Below are positions 14,483-23,182 of a stretch of 64,000 nucleotides of DNA, piece by piece (within the stretch, counting starts at the first letter, position 1; the number at the start of each line of letters is the position of its first letter). Both the position numbers and the translations under genes were made by a program. The notes beneath the pieces were generated by a model, which did not search any database, had not been told where the DNA came from, and worked only from the letters and a program-made list of their open reading frames with translations. Origin of the DNA: Pseudothauera rhizosphaerae (lineage in GTDB: Bacteria > Pseudomonadota > Gammaproteobacteria > Burkholderiales > Rhodocyclaceae); the NCBI RefSeq assembly GCF_004801305.1, contig NZ_SSOD01000008.1, positions 1-64,000 on the forward strand, given 5' to 3'.

Positions 14483-15190
14483 TCAGGCGTCTTCCCCGGT
14501 CTCGTCCTCGTCCGGCAGCACGTCGGCCACCTCGAAGGCGTTGGCTTCCGGCATGGGATGGCCGGCGCGGGCGATGACTTCGGCCAGCGTGCCGTGGATG
14601 ATGCGGTCGGCCAGCACGCGGTAGTCCAGCGCCACGTCCAGCAGCGGACCTTCGGCGACGATGCCGTTGCGGCGTTCGATGAAGCCCAGGCGGGCGAGCT
14701 TGCCGAGCATGAAGTTCTTCACCCGGCTGCGTCCGCCCAGCAGGGGGCCGAAGTCGGCGATCAGGGAGGCTTCCGGGATGCCGGCGGAAACCGCGTCGCC
14801 ATGCTCCACCGGTTTCTCGGCGCCGAACATGTCGCCCTGGCCGTCGTCGGCGACTTCGCGCCGGGTGACCTGGCGCTCCCGCTTGGGCAGCACGATGAGG
14901 GACCAGATGACCACCAGCAGGGCGATCTCGTCCCGCGTCAGGCCCACGTTGCTGGCGGCGTATTCACGCTTGGCGCCGAACACTGGTTCCACCATCTCCG
15001 CGGCGAGGGCGGCGGCCACGTGTCCGGCGTAGGGGTTGTCCTGCAGTTGCAAGCCCACCGCGGCCAGGCGGTGGTCCAGTTCCACGCGGAAGGTCTCGTC
15101 CACCAGCGCGCGGCGCACCAGGCGGTCGCTGCGGGGCAGCCAGCGGTTGGCGAGCAGGCGGGCGGTGAGGGTCTTGATGTCCTGTTCCAT
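14483..15190 (-). CDS. jetB: Wadjet JetB-like (MukE/KITE-type) subunit
   Basis: From ATG 15190 (MEQDIKTLTARLLANR) the 235-aa protein carries winged-helix features: TRDEIALLVVIWSLIVLPKRER and a C-terminal FMLGKLARLGFIERR. This is typical of the KITE subunits that bridge SMC and kleisin in MukBEF-like complexes. A longer frame exists upstream to 15331 but its extra residues are translated from the dispersed palindromic repeat at 15217-15307, so I reject that start. Position between the kleisin-like and ATPase genes is the standard Wadjet order. Confidence 0.8.
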   Translation of the reverse strand: MEQDIKTLTARLLANRWLPRSDRLVRRALVDETFRVELDHRLAAVGLQLQDNPYAGHVAAALAAEMVEPVFGAKREYAASNVGLTRDEIALLVVIWSLIVLPKRERQVTRREVADDGQGDMFGAEKPVEHGDAVSAGIPEASLIADFGPLLGGRSRVKNFMLGKLARLGFIERRNGIVAEGPLLDVALDYRVLADRIIHGTLAEVIARAGHPMPEANAFEVADVLPDEDETGEDA

Positions 15191-15209
15191 GGGATGAATG
15201 GCCTGGTCT

Positions 15210-16628
15210 TCAACGACCGTTCGGGCTGAGCCTGTCGAAGCCCGTTTGTTGCAATCGCCCTTCGACAGGGCCTGTCCCGAGCCTGTCGAGGGGCTCAGGG
15301 CGAACGGTATCGTATCCATCGGATGTGCCACGCGGCGCGACCCGGCCGGCGGAGATCAGCGCGATCTCGTCTTCATTCACTGCTTCCAGCGTGTCGCCGA
15401 ACAGCACGTCCAGCGGCAGGCGCATGAACTCGCCAACCGGGCCGTCGGCGGGGCCGGACGATTCGCCGTCGGCCAGCAGGGCCAGCAGCGACAGGCGGTA
15501 GGCGGCCGGGGCGAAACCGCCGCCGGCCACCACTTCGGCCAGGGACGCGGGCCGGGTGACGGCGCCGAGGCGGCCGGCGAAGTGTTCCAGCAGGGCGAGG
15601 TCCTCCGTTTCCGGCGCGGTGTTGACCTCGGCGGCGTCCGGCGGGGGCAGGGTGGTGTCCACTTCCCGGGCACGCACTTCGTCGGAGAGCACGGCCTCCG
15701 CCCGGTCCAGCAGTTCGTGGCCGCCGGCGAGCAGGGCGATCTCCGGCACCAGGGCCAGCGCCTCGTCGGCGAAGGCGGCCAGCCGTTCGGCGGTGAGCGT
15801 GCGCAGCCAGGCGGAGACGTCGGACGAGGAGATGCCCGAGGCGCCCAGCGTTACACGCTGGGCCTCGATCTTGTTCAGCGCGCGCTGGAAGCTCGCGTCC
15901 GCGCGCGCCAGGCGCGACTGGGCGAGGCCGATGCGCTGGGCGATGGTGGCGATCTCGAAGGGCACGTCCGGGTCCGCGAGCAGCTCGCGCAGGATTTCCG
16001 TGCCCCGCGCCAGCCATTTCTCGTTGGCCGACAGGCGCCGCCGTGCGGCGAGGATGTGGAATTCCGAGCCGGAGGCGATGGCTTCCTCGAAATGCCAGGT
16101 GAGGTCGTTGAGCTTGGAGAGGAGATGCCCGAGTGCTTCCGGCGTGAGGCTGCCCACCGCCTGCAGGCCGGCCAGTTGCGCGGTGAGGAAGCCGAGTTCC
16201 GCGTCCTCCCCGTCGGCGAAGCGCAGCAGCATGGCGATGGCCGCCACCGCGTTGCGGCCCAGGTCGGAGAGGTGGTACAGGCCGTCGTCGGCGAAGGCCA
16301 GCAGGGCGTTGTCGCGCAGGCGCTTGAGCACCGTTTCCAGCTTCACCGGGTCGAGGTAGGTGAAGCGTGCGCGCAGGGCGTCCGGCGACCAGCGCGGGCT
16401 ATCGGATTCGCGCCCGATCTCGCGCAGCACCAGCAGGCGCAGCAGCACCTCGGCCTCGGAGCCGCGGAACAGGGTGATGAAGGCGTCCAGCAGCGGCCGC
16501 GCGGCGACCAGCGGCGCGAGTTCCGGCACGTCGTCGGCGGCGACGCCGGGGGCGAGGAATTCGGCGAGGTCGAGGGGCGGGTTCAATGGTGTCTGGTGTG
16601 TGGTAGATGACCGATGCAGGTCGGTCAT
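15210..16628 (-). CDS. jetA: Wadjet JetA-like (kleisin/MukF-type) subunit, C-terminus altered by a repeat
   Basis: The 472-aa protein is helical, with a winged-helix-like N-terminal part (about 60-120: LLRLLVLREIG, LETVLKRLRDNALLAF) and a long helical middle (about 150-330), consistent with the kleisin-like first gene of Wadjet operons. The last 35 or so residues (after about 437) are translated from the repeat at 15217-15307, so the native C-terminus was probably replaced. The start at 16628 is followed by a polar stretch of about 15 residues that may also be secondary, as another repeat lies immediately upstream. It is assigned mainly by context with jetB, jetC and jetD. Confidence 0.75.
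   Translation of the reverse strand: MTDLHRSSTTHQTPLNPPLDLAEFLAPGVAADDVPELAPLVAARPLLDAFITLFRGSEAEVLLRLLVLREIGRESDSPRWSPDALRARFTYLDPVKLETVLKRLRDNALLAFADDGLYHLSDLGRNAVAAIAMLLRFADGEDAELGFLTAQLAGLQAVGSLTPEALGHLLSKLNDLTWHFEEAIASGSEFHILAARRRLSANEKWLARGTEILRELLADPDVPFEIATIAQRIGLAQSRLARADASFQRALNKIEAQRVTLGASGISSSDVSAWLRTLTAERLAAFADEALALVPEIALLAGGHELLDRAEAVLSDEVRAREVDTTLPPPDAAEVNTAPETEDLALLEHFAGRLGAVTRPASLAEVVAGGGFAPAAYRLSLLALLADGESSGPADGPVGEFMRLPLDVLFGDTLEAVNEDEIALISAGRVAPRGTSDGYDTVRPEPLDRLGTGPVEGRLQQTGFDRLSPNGR
15217..15307. repeat. Dispersed palindromic repeat (TTCGACAGGCTCAG type) at the jetA-jetB junction
   Basis: The arms CCGTTCGGGCTGAGCCTG (15218-15235) and CAGGGCGAACGG (15296-15307) are inverted copies, with further CCTGTCGA and TTCGACAGG copies between them. 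This REP-like sequence occurs in many GC-rich bacterial genomes. Here it separates two genes that should abut and adds foreign residues to JetA. Confidence 0.85.
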
Positions 16629-16637
16629 TGGGGGTTC

Positions 16638-16733
16638 TCCCTCCCCTTCAAGGGGAGGGTTGGGGTGGGGATGGGTCTAGCACGTCGGGGAAACCCATTC
16701 CCCTCCCAGCCTCCCCCTTGAAGGGGGAGGAGT
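16638..16733. repeat. Dispersed palindromic repeat (CTCCCCCTTGAAGGGGGAG type) between prfB and jetA
   Basis: Two inverted units flank a short centre: CCCTCCCCTTCAAGGGGAGGG with GGGATGGGT on the left, and ACCCATTCCCCTCCCAGCC with CCCCCTTGAAGGGGG on the right. Each unit is itself a hairpin. The pattern is a common mobile palindrome in proteobacterial intergenic regions. It lies about 10 bases upstream of the jetA start and could affect its translation, or terminate or buffer prfB transcription. Confidence 0.8.
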
Positions 16734-16758
16734 GTCCTTTGTGTTCCTGGCGCTTGGC

Positions 16759-17863
16759 TCACACCCCCTGCTTCAGGCTCGCCGCGATGAAGTCGTCCAG
16801 GTCGCCGTCCAGTACGGCCTGGGTGTTGCCCACCTCGTAGTTGGTGCGCAGGTCCTTGATGCGCGACTGGTCCAGCACGTAGCTGCGAATCTGGTGGCCC
16901 CAGCCGATGTCGCTCTTGCTGTCCTCCAGCTTCTGCTGCTCGGCCTGGCGCTTGCGCAGTTCGGCTTCGTACAGGCGCGCCTTCAGCATGGACATGGCCT
17001 CGGCCTTGTTCTTGTGCTGGGAGCGGTCGTTCTGGCACTGCACGACGATGCCGGTGGGCTCGTGGGTGATGCGCACCGCGGAGTCGGTCTTGTTGATGTG
17101 CTGGCCGCCGGCGCCGGAGGCGCGGTAGGTGTCGATGCGCAGGTCCGCGGGGTTGATCTCGATCTCGATGGAATCGTCCACTTCCGGGTACACGAACACC
17201 GAGGTGAAGCTGGTGTGGCGGCGCGCGTTGGAGTCGAAGGGGCTCTTGCGCACCAGGCGGTGGATGCCGGTCTCGGTGCGCAGATGGCCGTAGGCATAGT
17301 CGCCGGCGACCTTGATGGTGGCGCCCTTGATGCCGGCTACTTCGCCTTCGGACTCCTCCAGCAGCTCGGTCTGGAAGCCCTTGCGCTCGCAGTAGCGCAG
17401 ATACATGCGCAGCAGCATGCCGGCCCAGTCCTGGGCCTCGGTGCCGCCGGCGCCGGCCTGGATTTCGATGAAGCAGGCGTTGGGGTCCATGGGGTTGGAG
17501 AACATGCGGCGGAATTCGAGCTTGTGCACGCCCGCTTCCAGGTCTCCCAGGTCGGCTTCCACCGCCGCCAGGGTGTCCTCGTCGTCCTCGGCTTCGGCGA
17601 GATCGAAGAGATCCTTGAGATCGGTGGACTGCTGGTCGATGTGGCGCAGGGTCAGCACCACGTCTTCGAGCTGGCGCTTCTCCTTGCCGAGTTCCTGGGC
17701 GCGTTCGGCGTCGTTCCAGACCGCCGGGTCTTCCAGGGCGCGATTTACTTCTTCGAGCTTCGATGCCTTGGCATCGTAGTCAAAGATACCTCCGCAGTTC
17801 GCGGCCGCGCGCGGCGAGGTCGGCCAGTTTTTCGGCGATGGCGTTGAGGCGTTCGGCTTCCAT
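16759..17863 (-). CDS. prfB: Peptide chain release factor 2 (programmed +1 frameshift)
   Basis: RF2 recognises UAA and UGA and triggers peptide release. The coding region is in two frames: ATG 17863 starts 27 codons ([13 protein letters not shown]...ELRRYL) that end at an in-frame TGA (17782-17780), and a +1 shift there continues to 16759, giving about 367 aa. The stop-recognition tripeptide SPF is in RKSPFDSNA and the catalytic GGQ in [12 protein letters not shown]. Downstream is the repeat next to jetA; upstream is recJ on the same strand, ending 68 bases away. Length and motifs are standard, so the gene is intact. Confidence 0.96.
17778..17795 (-). promoter_or_regulatory. prfB programmed frameshift site
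   Basis: On the coding strand the sequence reads GGAGGTATCTTTGAC. A Shine-Dalgarno-like GGAGG lies three bases before the slippery CTT codon, which is followed by the TGA stop and C. This is the classical autoregulatory signal: when RF2 is scarce, the ribosome slips from CTT to TTT and continues in the +1 frame. Confidence 0.95.
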
Positions 17864-17931
17864 GGGACTGCTCCGGGGCAATGCGGAAAACCGCAAAGTA
17901 TACCGCAGTCCTCGGACCCGCTCCGGGGAGA

Positions 17932-19632
17932 TCAGGCCGGCTCGAAATGCTCCAGCATCAGTTGCACGCTGGACACGCCGTTGTACTCGTTGATGCTCAG
18001 GCGGAAGGCGGCGCGCAGGTCGGGCGGGGCGCCGTCGGCGTGGTTGAAGCGGATGGCATCGAAACGCGTGCTGCCCCTCACCAGTTGCAGCTTCAGGTGG
18101 CGGTCCTTGAGCAGGCGCTGGTTCTCGACGCGGAACACGTCGTCGAAGAGCGGCGCGGGGAAGCCCTGGCCCCAGATGTCCTGCTCGATCAGGCGCGCGC
18201 CTTCCAGGCTCATCCAGCCGGATTCCAGGGCGCCGTCCGTGTCCATGCGGCGGGTGAGGTCGGCGGGGCTGACCAGGCCGGCGACCACTTCCTCGAACAC
18301 CTGGCTGAAGCGGTCGAAGTCTCCGGTGCGGATGGCGAGCCCGGCGGCCATGGCGTGGCCGCCGAAACGCAGGATGAGGTCCGGCGCACGCTTGCTCACC
18401 AGGTCCAGGGCGTCGCGCAGGTGCAGGCCGGGGATGGAGCGGCCGGAGCCCTTGATCTCGCCCTCGGCGCCGGGGGCGAAGGCGATGGTGGGGCGGTGCA
18501 GGCGTTCCTTGATGCGCCCGGCGACGATGCCGACCACGCCCTGGTGCCAGTCCGGCTCGTACAGGCTGACGCTGGCGGATTCGGCGGCGTCGAAGCCTTC
18601 CAGGCGGGCCAGCGCCCCTTCCTGCATGTCGGCCTCGATGGCGCGGCGTTCCCGGTTGAGCTTGTCCAGTTCCTGGGCGATGTTGAGCGCCCGGCCGGCG
18701 TCGTCGGTGATCAGGCATTCGATGCCCAGGCTCATGTCCGAGAGCCGCCCGGCGGCGTTCAGGCGCGGGCCGATGAGGAAGCCCAGATCCGTGCTGGCGG
18801 CGCGCGCCGGGTCGCGCCCGGCGGCGGCGAACAGGGCACGGACGCCCGGCTGCAGGCGCCCAGCGCGCATGCGCGCGAGGCCCTGGGAGACGAGGATACG
18901 GTTGTTGCGGTCGAGCTGCACGACGTCGGCCACGGTGCCCAGCGCGACGATATCCAGCAGGTCGCCCAGGTTGGGCTCCTTGCCTCCGGCGAAGGCGCCG
19001 CGCTCGCGCAGTTCGGCGCGTAGCGCGAGCATGACGTAGAACATCACCCCCACGCCCGCCAGCGCCTTGCTGGGGAAGTCGCAGCCGGGCTGGTTGGGGT
19101 TTACGATCACGTCGGCCTCGGGCAGTTCGTCGCCGGGCAGGTGGTGGTCGGTGATCAGCGTGGCCATGCCGTGGGCGCGGGCGGCGGCGATGCCTTCCAC
19201 GCTGGCGATGCCGTTGTCCACGGTGATCAGCAGGTCCGGCTCCATGCGCGCGGCCAGCTCCACCATGGCCGGGGTGAGGCCGTAGCCCATGGTGGCGCGG
19301 TCCGGCACCAGGTAGTGCACGTCGGCGCCGAAGGCGCGCAGGGCGCGCACGCCCACGGCGCAGGCGGTGGCGCCGTCGCAGTCGTAGTCGGCCACGATGA
19401 CCATGCGCGCGCCGGCTTCGATGGCGTCGGCGAGGAGTTCCGCGGCTTCCCGCGTGCCGGTGAGCGCGTCGGGCGGCAGCAGGGCGCCGAGGGAGTAATC
19501 GAGATCGGACGGCGCGACGACGCCCCGCGCCGCGTACAGGCGGGCGAGCAGGGGGTGGATGCCGGCCTGGGTCAGCATGGCGAGCGCGCGCTGGGGCACC
19601 GGGCGGGGATGGATGCGGGGCTGGGCGTTCAT
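17932..19632 (-). CDS. recJ: Single-stranded-DNA-specific exonuclease RecJ
   Basis: The 566-aa 5'-to-3' exonuclease acts in RecF-pathway recombination, base excision and mismatch repair. The DHH phosphoesterase motifs are visible: ADYDCDG (about 81-87), DNG in TVDNGIAS (about 139), the DHH of ITDHHLPG (162-164) and the DHHA1 motif GGHAMAAG (about 423-430). The N-terminal RIHPRPVPQRALAML and the C-terminal OB-like region are present. The start at 19632 lies only 7 bases from the stop of the next gene upstream, so they are probably cotranscribed, with prfB following. RecJ next to prfB is a common betaproteobacterial arrangement. Confidence 0.95.
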   Translation of the reverse strand: MNAQPRIHPRPVPQRALAMLTQAGIHPLLARLYAARGVVAPSDLDYSLGALLPPDALTGTREAAELLADAIEAGARMVIVADYDCDGATACAVGVRALRAFGADVHYLVPDRATMGYGLTPAMVELAARMEPDLLITVDNGIASVEGIAAARAHGMATLITDHHLPGDELPEADVIVNPNQPGCDFPSKALAGVGVMFYVMLALRAELRERGAFAGGKEPNLGDLLDIVALGTVADVVQLDRNNRILVSQGLARMRAGRLQPGVRALFAAAGRDPARAASTDLGFLIGPRLNAAGRLSDMSLGIECLITDDAGRALNIAQELDKLNRERRAIEADMQEGALARLEGFDAAESASVSLYEPDWHQGVVGIVAGRIKERLHRPTIAFAPGAEGEIKGSGRSIPGLHLRDALDLVSKRAPDLILRFGGHAMAAGLAIRTGDFDRFSQVFEEVVAGLVSPADLTRRMDTDGALESGWMSLEGARLIEQDIWGQGFPAPLFDDVFRVENQRLLKDRHLKLQLVRGSTRFDAIRFNHADGAPPDLRAAFRLSINEYNGVSSVQLMLEHFEPA

Positions 19633-19639
19633 GGAGGGC

Positions 19640-20659
19640 TCAGGGCAGGGTCTTGTGCAGGGCGTCGAGGCTGCGGGGGCGCTGCCAGAACTTCCACAGG
19701 TTGCGGGCAGAGAGCGTGAGCTCCAGCGTGGCGCGTGTGCCGGGGGCGCTGAGGATGAGCGTTTTCAGGCGTCCGGTTTTCAGGGCGTCCAGTACAGGTA
19801 CGTACCATTCCCGTTCCAGCGCTGCCAGGCCGTTGCGCCAGGCGTCCAGGTCCAGGTGGAGGGCGGGACGGGCGAGGTGCTCCAGGACCACCAGCGTGGG
19901 GGTGGTCAGCGCATCGATGGGGTTGGGCGTGCGGGGGTCGATGCCGGCGGCACGGGCCAGACCGCGTACTTCGGGGGAGGCCGCCTGCACCGCGGGCAGG
20001 GGCGAGCGGGCGCTTGCCGGCACATGGCCGCCGCCCCACAGCCACAGGCTGTTGATGAGCGGCCGGCCCGCTTCCTCCCGGGCACGGTTGACCGGATGGT
20101 TGTGCAGCATGATCTGGATTTCGCTCGTCACCCGCTGCCAGCGGGATGCGTCCGCCCCTTCCGGCAGGCTGCGCGCCACCGGGCGGCCGACGGCCTGCAG
20201 GAGCGGGACGAAGCGAGCCGCGGGCGGTTCGGCCGGGCGCAGGTACCAGCGTTCCGGCGTGGCGGCCTCGAAGCGGCCCACGTCGGCGAAGGTGTCGTTG
20301 AGGGCGTCGATCAGCGCGGCGGCTTCGCCGGCGGCAATGTCCAGCGTGGAGGCGTCCGCCAGGATCAGGTGTTCGCGGGCGAAACTCAGGCCCACCGGGT
20401 CGGCGCACAGCCAGTCGGCGCCTCCGGATGGGGTGCCGGCATCCTCCTCGCCAAGACGGCGCAGCGCGGCGGCCGAAACCTGCTGCGGATCGAGGGCGAA
20501 GGCGGCATGCAGCCAGTCGTCCGCTCCGGTCGGTGCGGACGTGCGCAGCCGGCCGTGGCCGAGCAGGCGTTCGAGGGCGGGCAGGTCGAGTCCCCCGGCC
20601 GGATCGGCAGTCTGGGTGCCGGGCCATAGCAGGCCGGGCAGGACGAGGTGAAGGTGCAT
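19640..20659 (-). CDS. ApgM-like (cofactor-independent phosphoglycerate mutase-related) protein, copy 1
   Basis: From ATG 20659 (MHLHLVLPGLLWPG) the protein has about 339 aa. The segment NHPVNRAREEAG then INSLWLWGGGHVP (about 185-215) matches the asparagine/arginine and WxWGxG region of archaeal-type phosphoglycerate mutase relatives, and WLCADPVGL matches a preceding motif. The full set of metal ligands of a true mutase is not evident, so catalysis is doubtful. It is a paralogue of the gene at 20730-21743, directly upstream. recJ follows closely and is probably in the same transcript. Function unknown. Confidence 0.75.
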   Translation of the reverse strand: MHLHLVLPGLLWPGTQTADPAGGLDLPALERLLGHGRLRTSAPTGADDWLHAAFALDPQQVSAAALRRLGEEDAGTPSGGADWLCADPVGLSFAREHLILADASTLDIAAGEAAALIDALNDTFADVGRFEAATPERWYLRPAEPPAARFVPLLQAVGRPVARSLPEGADASRWQRVTSEIQIMLHNHPVNRAREEAGRPLINSLWLWGGGHVPASARSPLPAVQAASPEVRGLARAAGIDPRTPNPIDALTTPTLVVLEHLARPALHLDLDAWRNGLAALEREWYVPVLDALKTGRLKTLILSAPGTRATLELTLSARNLWKFWQRPRSLDALHKTLP

Positions 20660-20729
20660 GGAGGAAGAGGGTCGCTGCGGCAAGCGCGCAGTCTACCAGC
20701 CGCGGTGGCGGGGTGCCGGGGTGTCCGCG

Positions 20730-21743
20730 TCAGCCCTGGTGGGCAAGTATCCGGTCCAGGCGCTGGTGTCTGCGCCAGAGCTTGAGGAGATCCCGGGGCC
20801 GGAGGTGGATGTCCAGGCTGGCCTGCTCGCAGGGCGCAACGACGTGCAGGGAGGATAGCTGCTTCCTTCCGAGGGCCGCGAGGAGGGGGGCGAACCAGAT
20901 CGATTCGACTTCCCGCAGGCGGCTGCGCCACTTGTCCCCGTCGCCACGCTGGGCGGGGCGGAGCAGGCGGGTGTCGACGATAAGGCTGTTGCGGCCGGGC
21001 AGGTGGTGGCCCAGGGCTTCGACCCGCGCGCCGGCCAGCCGTGCCAGGCCGCGGGTCAGCTTGTCGTTGCTGCGGATCAGGGAAGCCGGGGCCTGGGCGC
21101 GCTCCGGGAGGGTGCCTGCGCCCCAGAACCACAGGCCGTTGAACGGGCGGCGCCCGGCGGCTTCGCGCGCCCGGTTGACCGGATGGTTGCGCAGCAGCTC
21201 CTGGGCCTCGTGGATGATCCGTCTCCAGTGCAGCGCATCCTCGCCCCGGGGCAGGAACTGTTCGACCGGCCGGCCGACCACTTCCCGCAGGGAATCGAAG
21301 CTGACGGCCGGCGGTGTTTTCAGGCGCAGATACCAGCGCCGGGCCGAGCGTGCCTCGAAGCGCAGGAAGCCCTTCTCCACCGGCAGAAAATGGGCATTGA
21401 GGGCTTCCAGCAGCGAGGTGGCCTCGGTGGAGGAGAGGGGGGCTTCACCGATGTCGTCCAGCATGGGGTGATCGTGGGAGCCGTGCAGGTGGACCGGGTC
21501 GGCACACAGCCAGTAGCCGTCCACCGCGGCATCGTCCCGTTCGCCGAGGCGCCGCAGCGCGGCCACCGGCACGTCGTCGGGCGACAGGCCGAAGGCGCTG
21601 GCGACGGCACTCTCGTGGCTGGTGCCGACATCCCAGGACAGCCGGGCGAACCGGAGCATGGTTTCGAAGGCCGGCAGATGCAGGCCCGCCGCCAGCTTGC
21701 GCGTCGGCGGGAGCAGGCCGGGAAGCATGAGCTCGAAGTGCAT
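20730..21743 (-). CDS. ApgM-like protein, copy 2 (tandem paralogue)
   Basis: Translation from ATG 21743 (MHFELMLPGLLPP) gives 337 aa; a longer frame to 21896 adds a low-complexity stretch without support. It mirrors its neighbour in order of motifs: LPGLL at the N-terminus, AALRRLGE, YWLCADPVHLHG, RRWYLRL, VGRPVEQFLPRGED, NHPVNRAREAAGRR, NGLWFWGAGTLPE and a C-terminal LRPRDLLKLWRR. The two copies clearly derive from a duplication but have diverged substantially, which argues for separate roles. It diverges from lolC, with a 185-bp gap for promoters. Confidence 0.75.
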   Translation of the reverse strand: MHFELMLPGLLPPTRKLAAGLHLPAFETMLRFARLSWDVGTSHESAVASAFGLSPDDVPVAALRRLGERDDAAVDGYWLCADPVHLHGSHDHPMLDDIGEAPLSSTEATSLLEALNAHFLPVEKGFLRFEARSARRWYLRLKTPPAVSFDSLREVVGRPVEQFLPRGEDALHWRRIIHEAQELLRNHPVNRAREAAGRRPFNGLWFWGAGTLPERAQAPASLIRSNDKLTRGLARLAGARVEALGHHLPGRNSLIVDTRLLRPAQRGDGDKWRSRLREVESIWFAPLLAALGRKQLSSLHVVAPCEQASLDIHLRPRDLLKLWRRHQRLDRILAHQG

Positions 21744-21928
21744 GACGACGGTATGGAGATATGATGCGCGCCAGTCTAGCACGGGCTTTGCCGGGTCACG
21801 GTTTGATACATTTGCATGCCCGGCGAATCCGGGAATGGCGCTGAAACGATGGCGAGGCGGAACGGGGCGCCCGCTGGGCGTCCCGTTGCGGCACAATGGC
21901 GCCCTTTGGCCCCCGAGTGCTTCGCTCG

Positions 21929-23182
21929 ATGCGATACGAATTCCTGGTCGGTCTGCGCTATACCCGCTCGCGGCGCCGCGCGCAGGGGCGCAACCGCTTC
22001 ATCTCCTTCATCTCCGCCGTCTCCATGCTGGGCACCGCCCTGGGCGTGGCGGCGCTGATCGTGGTGCTGTCGGTGATGAACGGCTTCCAGGAGGAGCTGC
22101 GCACCCGCATCCTGGGCGTGGCCTCCCACATCCAGGTGAGCGGCTATGGCGGCGAACTGGAGTCCTGGCAGCGCGTGGCCGACGGGGCCGCGCGCCACCC
22201 GGAGGTACTGGCCGCTGCGCCCTACGTGCAGGAGCAGGGCATGCTGTCCTTCGACCAGGCGGTGCGCGGCACGCTGGTGCGCGGCGTGTTGCCGGCCGAG
22301 GAGGACCGCGTGGCCGATTTCGCCCGCTACATGAAGGCCGGCAGCCTGGACGAACTGCAGGCCGGGCGCTTCGGCATCGTGCTGGGGCGCGACTTGGCGC
22401 TGGCCCTGCGCGTGCATCTGGGCGACAAGGTGACGCTGATCGCCCCCCAGGGGCTGGTGACCCCGGCCGCGGTGCTGCCGCGGGTGCGCCAGTTCCAGGT
22501 GGTGGGCGTCTTCGAGGCCGGCATGTATGAATACGACTCGGGGCTGGCGCTGATCCACCTGCGCGACGCCCAGGTGCTGTACCGCCTGGACGATGCGGTG
22601 AGCGGCGTGCGCCTGAAGCTCGCCGACCTCTTCGCCGCGCCGCGGGTGGCGCGGGAACTGGTCGGCTATATGGACGAGCCGGTGGTGGTCACCGACTGGA
22701 CCCGCAGCCACGCCAACTTCTTCCGCGCCGTGGCGCTGGAGAAGACGATGATGACCATCATCCTGTTCCTCATCGTCGCGGTGGCGGCCTTCAACATCGT
22801 GTCCACGCTGGTCATGGCGGTGCAGGAGAAGCAGGCGGACATCGCCATCCTGCGCACCTTGGGGGCGAGCCCCGCTTCCATCATGACGGTGTTCGTGCTG
22901 CAGGGGGCCATCATCGGCTTCGTGGGCCTGGCCGGCGGTACTGTGGCCGGGCTGCTGCTGGCCAACAACCTGGACGTGGTGATCCCCTTCCTGGAGTCGG
23001 TGACCGGCGCCACGTTGTGGAACAAGGAGATCTACTACATCAGCGAACTGCCTTCCAAGGTGCTGGCGGCGGACGTGGTGACCATCGTCTCGGTGTCCTT
23101 CGTGCTCACCCTGGTGGCCACGCTGTATCCGAGTTGGCGCGCTTCGCGCGTGAATCCGGCGGAGGCGCTGCGCTATGAGTGA
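21929..23182 (+). CDS. lolC: Lipoprotein-releasing ABC transporter permease LolC/E-type
   Basis: Inner-membrane permease of the machinery that hands outer-membrane lipoproteins to LolA. From ATG 21929 ([15 protein letters not shown]) it has 417 aa: one membrane helix near residues 27-47 ([27 protein letters not shown]), a large periplasmic domain, and three C-terminal helices ([21 protein letters not shown]..., about 275-400) in FtsX-like topology. The ending [20 protein letters not shown] is diagnostic. It overlaps lolD by 8 bases. No second permease gene is adjacent, so the complex may be a homodimer, as reported for some proteobacteria. Confidence 0.93.
   Translation: MRYEFLVGLRYTRSRRRAQGRNRFISFISAVSMLGTALGVAALIVVLSVMNGFQEELRTRILGVASHIQVSGYGGELESWQRVADGAARHPEVLAAAPYVQEQGMLSFDQAVRGTLVRGVLPAEEDRVADFARYMKAGSLDELQAGRFGIVLGRDLALALRVHLGDKVTLIAPQGLVTPAAVLPRVRQFQVVGVFEAGMYEYDSGLALIHLRDAQVLYRLDDAVSGVRLKLADLFAAPRVARELVGYMDEPVVVTDWTRSHANFFRAVALEKTMMTIILFLIVAVAAFNIVSTLVMAVQEKQADIAILRTLGASPASIMTVFVLQGAIIGFVGLAGGTVAGLLLANNLDVVIPFLESVTGATLWNKEIYYISELPSKVLAADVVTIVSVSFVLTLVATLYPSWRASRVNPAEALRYE

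Noticed and set aside
11521-14577. 1018-aa open frame on the plus strand
   Set aside because: Antisense to jetC. Low-complexity Gly/Ala/Val composition and no domain, while the opposite strand has Walker A, signature and Walker B motifs.
15191-15331. Longer JetB starting at 15331
   Set aside because: The added 47 residues are mostly translated from a dispersed palindromic repeat; the start at 15190 fits the domain.
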